From positions 62,001 to 126,000 of the forward strand of contig NZ_JALKBD010000016.1 of the NCBI RefSeq assembly GCF_023015905.1: DNA of 64,000 nt, in the 5' to 3' direction. How positions within the stretch are numbered: the stretch's first letter is position 1; the number at the start of each line of letters is the position of its first letter. A program made the position numbers and the translations under genes. Below the pieces are notes generated by a model. The model was not told the origin of the DNA. It worked only from the letters and a program-made list of their open reading frames with translations, and ran no database searches. Of the stretch, positions 1 through 7,872 are shown piece by piece. The DNA comes from Arenibacter sp. F20364. Its GTDB lineage: Bacteria > Bacteroidota > Bacteroidia > Flavobacteriales > Flavobacteriaceae.

Positions 1-398
1 TTTACGCCCTTACTATCCAAATAATTTTTTACGGTATTGGGATACGAAGTGGCAATCCTTTTACCTTCAAAGTCGTTCACTGAATTGTACTTGACCGATT
101 TTGGAATTGCAAGGGATACTTTGCATTTGGAAAATCCCAATTTTTCCGCAATGGAGATATCCTCACCTTTTTCTATTAGGACGTTTTCGCCAATAATGGC
201 TATATCCACGACCCCATCCCTGAGATATTGGGGGATATCCCCATTTCTCAGATAAAAAACCTCTAACGGAAAATTTCTGGAAGAGGCCTTAAGTTGGTCT
301 TTCCCATTGTCTATGGAAATACCACAGTCCTTTAATATTTGAAGTGAGTCTTCGTTTAAACGGCCACTTTTTTGGATCGCAATTCTAATTTTTTTCAT
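1..398 (-). CDS. hisG: ATP phosphoribosyltransferase, 5' part (cut by window start)
   Basis: Catalyses the first step of histidine synthesis, joining ATP and PRPP. Only the first 132 or so codons lie in the window. The start ATG at 398 opens with MKKIRIAIQKSGRLNEDSL, the typical HisG N-terminus, and continues through a segment reading VDIAIIGENVL that matches the HisG periplasmic-binding-like fold. The rest of the gene and any further his genes lie beyond position 1. The 5' leader (399-562) holds a His-rich leader peptide and a terminator, which supports both the identity and regulation by histidine supply. The sequence alone does not show whether it is the long form with a C-terminal regulatory domain. 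Confidence 0.93.
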   Translation of the reverse strand, partial: MKKIRIAIQKSGRLNEDSLQILKDCGISIDNGKDQLKASSRNFPLEVFYLRNGDIPQYLRDGVVDIAIIGENVLIEKGEDISIAEKLGFSKCKVSLAIPKSVKYNSVNDFEGKRIATSYPNTVKNYLDSKGV

Positions 399-440
399 TA
401 CTGTTTTTTGTTTTTGGCCTGAACAAATCTAACAGGTTGT

Positions 441-475
441 TAAATACAAAACCCGTTTGATTGCTCAAACGGGTT
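441..475 (-). terminator. Attenuator terminator upstream of hisG
   Basis: On the minus strand an 11-bp arm at 465-475 pairs perfectly with 450-460 across a 4-base loop. The transcript then continues with UUUUGUAUUU. This intrinsic terminator sits between the leader peptide stop and hisG. A segment inside the end of the leader peptide (512-518, UCAAGCG in the RNA) can pair with the upstream terminator arm (465-471, CGUUUGA, with one G-U pair). That would form the competing antiterminator. Confidence 0.8.
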
Positions 476-505
476 AGAATATAGTTTAGATACAACAATA
501 CATTC

Positions 506-562
506 CTAGCTCGCTTGACTGCAAGTAAAGAAATGATGATGATGTGTCCTGTTGTTTTTCAT
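506..562 (-). CDS. hisL: Histidine operon leader peptide (18 aa)
   Basis: This short reading frame encodes MKNNRTHHHHFFTCSQAS and ends in TAG at 506-508. It has four consecutive His codons (533-544), lies about 107 bases upstream of hisG on the same strand, and is followed by a hairpin terminator. That is the arrangement of a his attenuator leader peptide: low charged tRNA-His would stall the ribosome on the His run. Recognition rests on the codon run, the position and the terminator, not on similarity to a named family. The peptide itself probably has no function beyond the stalling of translation. Confidence 0.85.
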   Translation of the reverse strand: MKNNRTHHHHFFTCSQAS

Positions 563-638
563 GATATGGCAAAATTAAAACTATTTTTCAACCTTGGAAA
601 ATTTATACGGAACAATTTATTTTAAAATTGTTAAATTA

Positions 639-1454
639 TTATTGATTCCCTAGTATAATAGGCATACCTGAATCTCCACTTCCAATAACTATTACTTTGG
701 AATTGGGCGATTCCGATAATTTAATAGTAGCGTCTATACCTTTATCCTGTAATATTTTGTCGGTTAAGGATGCACTTAGAATTGTGTTGGCATCGGCCTT
801 ACCCTGGGCTTCGATACGTACTTTTTCAGCTTCTTTTTGTGCCGTTACCAGTCTAAATTCGTATTCCAGAGATTCCTGTTCTTGCTTAAGTTTTCTCTCA
901 ATAGCCTCTTTTATTGTAGCAGGAAGGGTTACATCCCTAACCAAAATTTCATTCAGCTGAATATACTGTCCGTCTACAATTTTCTCAGTTTCTTCAAAAA
1001 TTTCCTGTTGAATGGCATCCCTTTTACTGGAGTACAGTTGTTCCGGGGTATATCTTCCTACTACAGAACGGGCTGCCGATCTTATGGCAGGCAAAAGTAC
1101 ACGTTGTACATAGGCCTCTCCTTTCTCTTGGTGCAGTTTGCCCAAAGCTTCCCTTTTAGGTTCAAACCAGACAGAGGCATCCAATTTAATGTCCAGACCA
1201 TTGGATGACAGTACATTCATTTTTTCAAAGACTTCCTGTTGTCTTACCTCATATATAAAGACCTTGTTCCAAGGCGCAACTATTTGGAATCCCTCACCCA
1301 GTGGTGCCTCATCAGTAACAACACCGCCGGAAAAAGTTTTGTACAACACTCCGGCTTCCCCAGACCCAATGGTAATGGCAGATTTTGAAATTAATATTAC
1401 AAGAACTATTAAAGCGAAGATAGCGGGTAATGCAATTTTTGGTAGTTTGTCCAT
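639..1454 (-). CDS. Prohibitin / SPFH (band 7) family membrane protein
   Basis: This 271-residue protein has one N-terminal membrane helix (about residues 7-26), then an SPFH/band-7 domain (about 28-200) with the prohibitin-like segment RDVTLPATIKEAIERKLKQEQE, given here only in part: VTLPATIKEAIERKLKQEQ. A charged helical stretch follows (about 185-230). Such proteins form large membrane-anchored ring oligomers that scaffold membranes or control proteases such as FtsH; the partner here is not known. It lies 12 bases downstream of the VWA-protein gene on the same strand and is probably cotranscribed with it. The family assignment is secure; a specific function is not. Confidence 0.85.
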   Translation of the reverse strand: MDKLPKIALPAIFALIVLVILISKSAITIGSGEAGVLYKTFSGGVVTDEAPLGEGFQIVAPWNKVFIYEVRQQEVFEKMNVLSSNGLDIKLDASVWFEPKREALGKLHQEKGEAYVQRVLLPAIRSAARSVVGRYTPEQLYSSKRDAIQQEIFEETEKIVDGQYIQLNEILVRDVTLPATIKEAIERKLKQEQESLEYEFRLVTAQKEAEKVRIEAQGKADANTILSASLTDKILQDKGIDATIKLSESPNSKVIVIGSGDSGMPIILGNQ

Positions 1455-1466
1455 TTATTTTATTTG

Positions 1467-3503
1467 TTAAGTTAATCCGTTATACTTTCTGATGAACCAT
1501 TCCAGCGACAAAGCTGCGATGATGATACCCAGAAGAAATTTAAAATCGATTAAAGGTACAACAATTTGTTTGCTTTTTTGTGTTGGTACGTACCTAGGGT
1601 CAGTTTCCAATGTTTGGATCAACGAGTCCATTTGATTGGGAAAATACAGCTTTCCTTTAGTATTGTTGGCCAGACGTTTCAATTTACCATAATTGCTGGA
1701 AGAGAATTGTTTCTCGGCATCAAAATCCAAAACGGAAAAGCTACCAGACCTGCTTAGGTTTTCTTTGGTTACGGTGGTGGTAAAATCATATTCTCCTGCT
1801 GGCAAATTGCTTAGGTCCGCCTCATAATATCCATCTTTTAATAACAGCGGAACTTCTAGGGATGCATTGGTAGATGTATTCACCACTTTTATATTGATTG
1901 ATGCATTGGAATCAAAAGCAAAGGCCTCATCAAAATAAGTCGCTTTTATTTTTGTTTCACTACTGTTGTTGTAAACGGGATTATAATCCAATACAAACCT
2001 ATTCTTGCCCTTGGAGGTCGTAAGATAAAGGATTAATTTTCCTAGAAATGCGTCAAAATGTTTAAATGATTGATCGTTTCGGTAATTCTGAATTCTCCAT
2101 TTCCATATGTTTTCCCCAACCAAAATGGCATGTTTTGCATTATCATCCTCAGTAATGGTCAACAAAGGTTGGTTCATGTCCACTCCTTTAATACGTACAT
2201 TGATCAATGGCTCTCCCTTGCCCAAAACATTGACCGGCCCCGCATCAGATAAAAGGGGAGGAAAGCCTTCTAGTGAGAAATCGGAAATATCAAACTTTGT
2301 AAATGCAGTATTAGGGACCGCAAATAACTCTTGTACGGGATAACCGGTTTCAATAAGGTATTTGTTTTGAATTTTATCTATGAAATTCAAGTCGGTAGAA
2401 GTCCCTAGTATGGTAAAGGAGTTCGCTTGTTTCGCTTGAATTTGTTTGTAGATTTTGTCAAAAGAGGCATCGGGCTGGTAAAGTATATAAACATCAACTT
2501 CTTGCAATTTGCTTAAATCGGTGTTGGGCCTATAAATAGATACCAACCTTTGTTCGTTGCTCTCGATGGCTTTCTTAAGAGCTCCTATGTCCGGGTGTTG
2601 GACAGTGGAAATGATGGCTACATTTGTTTTTTCGTCCAAGACTTCCAAGGCCAACATTTTTTGGTTGTTAGCCGTATTTTTTTCATTGGGCAAGGGAGCT
2701 AGAATTACCTTGATATTTTTTATACCTACCGTACTGGCCTCTATCAGAGTGCTAATAACTTTTGCGTTGGATACATTGGACAAAGTAACTTTTTCCTTAT
2801 GCGCCAACCTACCGTCTACAAGAACTTGTAATTCTGAACTCGCCTCTGTTTTTCCGTCATAAGAAATTAAAACCTCCAAGGGAAACTTGTTCTTTAAAAA
2901 GGCATATCTATTTGCATTGACCTGGCTTATTAAGATATCATCATACTTGGTAGTATCTCCCAAAACAATGGGGTAAATAGGGAATTTTTGTCGTTTTCCG
3001 TAGAATTCATAATCCTCCCCTATGGTCTGATTGCCATCGGAAAATAGTATTACTGCGGTATTGCTGCCAGTATATATATCATTTAAGCTCGCCAAGGCCT
3101 TTGAAATGTTGGTGCTTTTTTCCGTAAGACTAAGGCTATCGGAATTGGTTAAATCTGCTCCAAATCTGAAATTACTTATATTGAAAGTTTCCAATAATGT
3201 TGTGGCATTGTTCTTTAAGGAGGAAAAGTTGGAGATTATTCGAGCTTTGTCCTCTGAGGTAATTGAAGACGAATTGTCTGCAAGAAGCACCAAATTGGGC
3301 TTTTCCAGTGAATATTCATTCTTGGTAAATTTTGGATTTATAACAAGTAGTAAGGTTCCAAAAATGGCCAAAAAACGCAAAAAGGAAAGGATAACCTTTA
3401 GTTTCCCCTTCCTTTTGCTCTTATAATAATATTGAAACAGTACAAGTGCCAGAGCGACTATGGCCGCGAGCAAGATAAAAAGTACTGTTTGTATTTGCAT
3501 CAT
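1467..3503 (-). CDS. VWA-domain membrane protein of unknown function
   Basis: This 678-residue protein starts with two hydrophobic helices (about 5-25 and 37-56) and then a von Willebrand A-like region. That region carries a MIDAS-type DxSxS motif (D76-N-S-S-S80) and a later strand reading AVILFSDGNQ. A long extracytoplasmic part with beta-rich segments follows, and a C-terminal helix (about 650-668) ends in a short charged tail. The architecture resembles the BatA-like and aerotolerance-type membrane proteins common in Bacteroidota, but I cannot assign a process. The neighbouring prohibitin gene suggests a membrane-scaffold context. Start M1 or M2 (3503 or 3500) cannot be separated. Confidence 0.75.
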   Translation of the reverse strand: MMQIQTVLFILLAAIVALALVLFQYYYKSKRKGKLKVILSFLRFLAIFGTLLLVINPKFTKNEYSLEKPNLVLLADNSSSITSEDKARIISNFSSLKNNATTLLETFNISNFRFGADLTNSDSLSLTEKSTNISKALASLNDIYTGSNTAVILFSDGNQTIGEDYEFYGKRQKFPIYPIVLGDTTKYDDILISQVNANRYAFLKNKFPLEVLISYDGKTEASSELQVLVDGRLAHKEKVTLSNVSNAKVISTLIEASTVGIKNIKVILAPLPNEKNTANNQKMLALEVLDEKTNVAIISTVQHPDIGALKKAIESNEQRLVSIYRPNTDLSKLQEVDVYILYQPDASFDKIYKQIQAKQANSFTILGTSTDLNFIDKIQNKYLIETGYPVQELFAVPNTAFTKFDISDFSLEGFPPLLSDAGPVNVLGKGEPLINVRIKGVDMNQPLLTITEDDNAKHAILVGENIWKWRIQNYRNDQSFKHFDAFLGKLILYLTTSKGKNRFVLDYNPVYNNSSETKIKATYFDEAFAFDSNASINIKVVNTSTNASLEVPLLLKDGYYEADLSNLPAGEYDFTTTVTKENLSRSGSFSVLDFDAEKQFSSSNYGKLKRLANNTKGKLYFPNQMDSLIQTLETDPRYVPTQKSKQIVVPLIDFKFLLGIIIAALSLEWFIRKYNGLT

Positions 3504-3645
3504 ATATGGTCGTTGGAAATATGGGTTAATATAAGAAGCGGACTCAACCAGGTATGGTTTATTATGGTCGTTCAGTGCACTTCGAAGTCAGCCATAGAAA
3601 CAGATTTACAACTAATTCAGGACCTATCTGGCCAATAAACCGATC

Positions 3646-4395
3646 TTAGGTAAGCATGCCTCCATCCACATTTAAAACTTGTCCTGTGATATAGGCCGAT
3701 AGGTCCGAAGCCAAAAACAGGCAAGCATTTGCAATATCTTCAGGTTGACCGCCTCTTTTTAATGGAATTCCATCGCGCCATCCCTGTACTACTTTGGCAT
3801 CCAACTTATCGGTCATTTCGGTTTCAATGAATCCTGGTGCAATAGCGTTGCATCTAATATTTCTTGAACCCAACTCCAAGGCGATAGATTTGGTAAACCC
3901 TATCATTCCAGCTTTGGAAGCGGCGTAATTTGCCTGTCCGGCATTACCTTTCACCCCCACCACACTGCTCATATTTATGATGGAACCTTTTCTTTGTTTC
4001 AGCATGGTTCGCTGAACTGCCTTTGTCATGTTAAAGACCGACTTTAAATTTATTTCTATGACAGCGTCAAAATCATCTTCGCTCATCCTCATTAAAAGAT
4101 TGTCCTTGGTAATACCGGCATTGTTGATCAAAATATCGATCACGCCTCCAAAATCTTCCAATACTTGGGAAACTAATTTTTCTGAATCCTCAAAACTGGC
4201 CGCATTGCTCTTGTATGCTTTTGCTTTTACGCCGTAAGCACTCAACTCTTTTTCCAAGGCCAAAGCCGGAGCTTCGCTGGAACTATATGTGAAAGCAACA
4301 TTTGCACCGTGCTTCGCAAAAACTTGTGCTATTCCGGTTCCAATTCCCCTACTTGCTCCGGTGATTATTGCATTTTTTCCTTCTAGTAACTTCAT
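3646..4395 (-). CDS. fabG: 3-oxoacyl-[acyl-carrier-protein] reductase
   Basis: This NADPH-dependent short-chain dehydrogenase reduces 3-oxoacyl-ACP in type II fatty acid elongation. At 249 residues it has the usual FabG length. Visible motifs are the cofactor loop TGASRGIG (12-19), the NNAG motif (91-94), the catalytic Ser at 143/144 and Y157-x3-K161 (YAASK). The C-terminus GQVLNVDGGM is typical of FabG. It stands 187 bases downstream of sucD with a terminator between them, so it probably has its own promoter. Other SDR specificities cannot be ruled out by motif alone, but the whole protein reads as FabG. Confidence 0.92.
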   Translation of the reverse strand: MKLLEGKNAIITGASRGIGTGIAQVFAKHGANVAFTYSSSEAPALALEKELSAYGVKAKAYKSNAASFEDSEKLVSQVLEDFGGVIDILINNAGITKDNLLMRMSEDDFDAVIEINLKSVFNMTKAVQRTMLKQRKGSIINMSSVVGVKGNAGQANYAASKAGMIGFTKSIALELGSRNIRCNAIAPGFIETEMTDKLDAKVVQGWRDGIPLKRGGQPEDIANACLFLASDLSAYITGQVLNVDGGMLT

Positions 4396-4500
4396 CTGTC
4401 TTTAGTTTCTTAGTTGATAATCAAATATAAGTTATGTTTCAGCTGTTTTAAAATTTTTGCCCTAAATGCTGGTAGAAAATTTAATCGTCTAGGTAATCTA

Positions 4501-4563
4501 AGACAAAAAAAATCCCGTTTATCCTGAAAAATTCCGACTTGATCGGGACAGTATAAACGGAAT
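4501..4563 (-). terminator. Rho-independent terminator after sucD
   Basis: On the minus strand the arm at 4553-4563 pairs with 4512-4522 (one mismatch, ATTCCGTTTAT against ATAAACGGGAT) around a long loop, and a T-rich tract follows (A run 4505-4512 on the plus strand). It lies just downstream of the sucD stop at 4583. Confidence 0.65.
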
Positions 4564-4582
4564 CTGATTTATTGGATTGGGG

Positions 4583-5455
4583 TTATCCCAATACTTGTTT
4601 TACTTTTAATCCAATTTCGGCAGGGGAATCAACAACGTGAATACCACATTCCCTCATAATTCTTTTCTTGGCTTGGGCGGTATCATCACTACCACCCACG
4701 ATAGCACCTGCATGGCCCATAGTTCTTCCCGCAGGAGCTGTTTCACCAGCAATAAAACCAACGATCGGCTTCTTGCTTCCACTTGCTTTATACCATTGAG
4801 CGGCATCGGCTTCCAATTGTCCACCTATTTCCCCTATCATCACTACGCAAGCAGTTTCCGGATCATTGATCAATAACTCCACAGCTTCCTTTGTAGTTGT
4901 GCCAATTATGGGATCCCCACCAATTCCAATGGCAGTGGTAATCCCAAGACCCTGGCGTACTACCTGATCTGCGGCCTCATAGGTTAAAGTTCCTGATTTG
5001 GAAACAATTCCCACTTGTCCCTTTTTAAAGACAAAACCTGGCATGATGCCTACTTTTGCTTCCTCTGGGGTAATAACCCCCGGACAGTTTGGGCCTACCA
5101 AACGACAGTCCATATGTTTTATATAGTCATATACCTTCACCATATCGGCAACGGGAATTCCTTCTGTAATGGTAATTATAACTTTAATTCCAGCGCTAGC
5201 AGCTTCCATGATTGCATCTGCGGCGAAAGCAGGTGGAACAAAAATGATGGTGGTATCGGCCCCAACTTTCTGAACAGCTTCTTCAACCGTGTTGAAAACA
5301 GGTTTTCCCAAATGCTCCTGTCCGCCTTTCCCTGGTGTTACACCACCAACTACATTGGTGCCGTATTCAATCATTTGTTCAGCATGAAAAGTACCTTCAC
5401 TACCTGTAAAACCTTGAACAATAATTTTGGAATCTTTATTTACTAAAACGCTCAT
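4583..5455 (-). CDS. sucD: Succinate-CoA ligase, alpha (ADP/GDP-forming) subunit
   Basis: This is the alpha subunit of succinyl-CoA synthetase in the TCA cycle, which couples succinyl-CoA hydrolysis to nucleoside triphosphate formation. At 290 residues it has the family's standard length. The CoA-binding N-terminal fold starts at [14 protein letters not shown] (11-24). The phosphorylated active-site His is H248 in the segment [13 protein letters not shown]. The partner sucC is not adjacent, as often happens in Bacteroidota. It lies downstream of the lipid A genes on the same strand with a gap of about 73 bases and is followed by its own terminator. Confidence 0.96.
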   Translation of the reverse strand: MSVLVNKDSKIIVQGFTGSEGTFHAEQMIEYGTNVVGGVTPGKGGQEHLGKPVFNTVEEAVQKVGADTTIIFVPPAFAADAIMEAASAGIKVIITITEGIPVADMVKVYDYIKHMDCRLVGPNCPGVITPEEAKVGIMPGFVFKKGQVGIVSKSGTLTYEAADQVVRQGLGITTAIGIGGDPIIGTTTKEAVELLINDPETACVVMIGEIGGQLEADAAQWYKASGSKKPIVGFIAGETAPAGRTMGHAGAIVGGSDDTAQAKKRIMRECGIHVVDSPAEIGLKVKQVLG

Positions 5456-5528
5456 TATATATTTGGTTTAATTGATTCTTGCAAAAATAAAGTTTTGAAA
5501 AGGAATTCTAAACTATTCTTTTGCATAT

Positions 5529-6461
5529 TTATTTTTCTAATTTTTTTAGTATGGAAGGAATTTGTTTAACATAAGCAAGCTGTTTCAATTTTTCCCTTGC
5601 TTCCTCTGCCGGACTCCCGAAGTAATTTTTGCCCCCTTCCAAGGATTTTGAAACTCCGGTTTGTGCCAGGACTACGGCTTTTTTACCAATGGTGGCGGCA
5701 CTTGTTACACCAACCTGCCCCCATAAGGTAACCTCATCTTCAATTATTACGCAACCCGCAATACCAGTTTGTGAAGCTATAAGGCATTTCTCGCCGATAA
5801 CGGTATCGTGACCTACTTGCACCTGGTTGTCCAGCTTGGTCCCTTTTTTGATTATCGTATCACCTGTAACACCCTTGTCTATAGTACAAAGCGCGCCAAT
5901 GTCCACATTGTCCTGGATGACGACCCTTCCGCCGGAAATCAATTTATCATATCCTTCCGGTCTTTTTTTGTAATAAAAGGCATCCGATCCCATAACAGAA
6001 CCCGCGTGAATGGTAACATTGTTTCCTATAACACAATTATCATAAATGGATACATTGGAATGAATAAGGCAGTTGTCCCCTATTACTACATTGTTCCCAA
6101 TAAAGCAATTGGGTTGAACAATCGTGTCCTTACCTATCTTGGCCGAGCTGGAAATGTTGTTTTGGGCCTTTAAAAAAGGCTTAAAAAAAAGAGTGAGGAT
6201 GTTGAAATCCCTAAATGGATCATCGGAGATCAATAGAGCCTTTCCCTCTGGGCAATCTACTTTTTTATTGATCAAAACAATGGAAGCTGCACAGCTTAGA
6301 GCTTTATCGTAGTATTTGGGATGATCTACAAAAACGATATCACCATGTTCCACGACATGGATTTCGTTCATGCCCAACACAGGAAAATCATCATGGCCCA
6401 CATATTCGGCCTTGATTATAGTCGCAATCTGATTAAGCGTATAAGGAGATGGAAATTTCAT
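5529..6461 (-). CDS. LpxD-like acyltransferase paralogue
   Basis: This 310-residue left-handed beta-helix protein is built of hexapeptide repeats (about residues 100-270) behind an LpxD-type N-terminal domain. The catalytic-position His is kept (H218 in QVQVGHDTVIG), as is the QTGIAG segment. It differs from the canonical LpxD at 9276-10292: the FGFA-type segment of that protein is replaced by SDAFYYKK (159-166). It lies at the 3' end of the lpxD-lpxC/fabZ-lpxA-efp run, 49 bases after efp. It is probably an N-acyltransferase in envelope glycolipid synthesis with an altered donor or acceptor site. The family is secure; the exact substrate is not. Confidence 0.8.
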   Translation of the reverse strand: MKFPSPYTLNQIATIIKAEYVGHDDFPVLGMNEIHVVEHGDIVFVDHPKYYDKALSCAASIVLINKKVDCPEGKALLISDDPFRDFNILTLFFKPFLKAQNNISSSAKIGKDTIVQPNCFIGNNVVIGDNCLIHSNVSIYDNCVIGNNVTIHAGSVMGSDAFYYKKRPEGYDKLISGGRVVIQDNVDIGALCTIDKGVTGDTIIKKGTKLDNQVQVGHDTVIGEKCLIASQTGIAGCVIIEDEVTLWGQVGVTSAATIGKKAVVLAQTGVSKSLEGGKNYFGSPAEEAREKLKQLAYVKQIPSILKKLEK

Positions 6462-6510
6462 AATAAGGTTCTTATGCCATAAAGCAGCAAAAAGCGTATT
6501 GTAAATTGTA

Positions 6511-7077
6511 TTATTCCTTTACACGCTCCATATAAGCGCCTTTTTCCGTGTCAATTTTTATTTTATCGCCTTCATTGATGAAAAGTGGGACATTAACAGT
6601 TGCTCCCGTTTCAACCTTCGCAGGTTTGGTTGCATTGGTCGCTGTATTGCCTTTAACTCCAGGTTCGGTGTAGGTAATCTCCAAAACAACACTTGCAGGC
6701 ATATCTACCGAAAGAGGCATGCTGTCCTCGGTGTTGAATAGAATAGTGACCACTTCACCCTCCTTTAATAAATCCGGAGCATCCAAAGAACTCTCTTGAA
6801 GGGTTATCTGGTTATAATCGTCCGTATTCATAAAGTGATAATTTTCCCCCTCCGAATATAAAAACTGATAGGAGCGGGTTTCCACCCGTACATCTTCAAT
6901 TTTTGACCCTCCTGAAAATGTGTTGTCCAACACTTTTCCGGTACTTATACTTTTAAGTTTGGTCCTTACGAAAGCCGGACCCTTACCGGGTTTTACGTGA
7001 AGGAATTCAATTATTTTGTAAATGTCGTTATTGTACCTAATGCACAATCCTTTTCTAATATCTGATGTTGATGCCAT
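6511..7077 (-). CDS. efp: Elongation factor P
   Basis: This factor binds between the P and E sites and relieves ribosome stalling at polyproline stretches. The 188-residue protein has the three-domain EF-P layout. The domain I tip carries KPGKG (29-33), with Lys32 at the position that is modified in many bacteria, and domain III ends in GDKIKIDTEKGAYMERVKE. It starts 6 bases after lpxA and sits inside the lipid A operon, a placement that ties a general translation factor to envelope genes in this lineage. No modification enzyme (EpmA, YmfI or rhamnosyl type) is present in the window. Confidence 0.95.
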   Translation of the reverse strand: MASTSDIRKGLCIRYNNDIYKIIEFLHVKPGKGPAFVRTKLKSISTGKVLDNTFSGGSKIEDVRVETRSYQFLYSEGENYHFMNTDDYNQITLQESSLDAPDLLKEGEVVTILFNTEDSMPLSVDMPASVVLEITYTEPGVKGNTATNATKPAKVETGATVNVPLFINEGDKIKIDTEKGAYMERVKE

Positions 7078-7083
7078 AAAATT

Positions 7084-7869
7084 CTAATTTGTACTGAAAT
7101 AACCTTTCATGATTCCTCTTTGGGAATCCCTTATAAATTGTAAAATTTCATCCCTTTCCGGAGTAGCCTCCATTTCTGCTTCAATAATTTGAACAGCTTG
7201 GGTATTATTATAATTCTTTTGATATAATATTCGATAAATATTTTGGATCTCCCTGATTTTATCGGAATCAAAGTTTCTCCTTCTCAATCCGACGGAATTG
7301 ATGCCAACATAAGATAAGGGTTCCCTAGCCGCTTTTACAAATGGAGGTACATCTTTCCTTACCAAAGAACCACCCGTTACAAAGGCGTGGCGTCCTATGG
7401 ATACAAATTGGTGCACGGCTACCAAGCCGGCCAAAATTACATTGTCCCCAATGGTTACATGTCCGGCCAAAGTGGAATTGTTGGAGAAAATACAATTGTT
7501 ACCTACCAAGCAATCATGTGCAACATGGCAATAGGCCATTATTAGACAATTGTCCCCAATAACCGTTTTCATTCTATCCGATGTGCCCTTGTGTATGGTA
7601 GCGCACTCCCTTATGGTGGTATTGTTGCCGATGATGACCGTAGTATCTTCGCCTTCATATTTTAAATCCTGGGGGGGTGCGGATATGACGGCACCGGGGA
7701 AAATATTACAGTTTTTTCCGATGCGGGCACCTTCCATAATGGTAACATTGGAACCTATCCAAGTACCATCTCCAATTACTACGTTGTTATGTATGGTAGT
7801 AAACGGTTCTACTACAACATTTTTCGAAATTTTAGCCCCAGGGTGAATGTAAGCCAGTGGTTGATTCAT
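7084..7869 (-). CDS. lpxA: UDP-N-acetylglucosamine O-acyltransferase
   Basis: LpxA transfers a 3-hydroxyacyl chain from ACP to the 3-OH of UDP-GlcNAc, the first step of lipid A synthesis. The 261-residue protein has the hexapeptide-repeat beta-helix (about 1-185) and a helical C-terminal domain. The segment CHVAHDC places the catalytic His at H118, corresponding to His125 of the E. coli enzyme, and NSTLAGHVTIG follows as in known LpxA proteins. The gene starts 3 bases after the lpxC-fabZ stop, so translation is probably coupled. It is cytoplasmic. Confidence 0.95.
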   Translation of the reverse strand: MNQPLAYIHPGAKISKNVVVEPFTTIHNNVVIGDGTWIGSNVTIMEGARIGKNCNIFPGAVISAPPQDLKYEGEDTTVIIGNNTTIRECATIHKGTSDRMKTVIGDNCLIMAYCHVAHDCLVGNNCIFSNNSTLAGHVTIGDNVILAGLVAVHQFVSIGRHAFVTGGSLVRKDVPPFVKAAREPLSYVGINSVGLRRRNFDSDKIREIQNIYRILYQKNYNNTQAVQIIEAEMEATPERDEILQFIRDSQRGIMKGYFSTN

Positions 7870-7872
7870 CCT

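Noticed and set aside
697-1208. Plus-strand frames over the prohibitin-like gene
   Set aside because: They are antisense to a clear SPFH-family gene and have no domain or start signal of their own.
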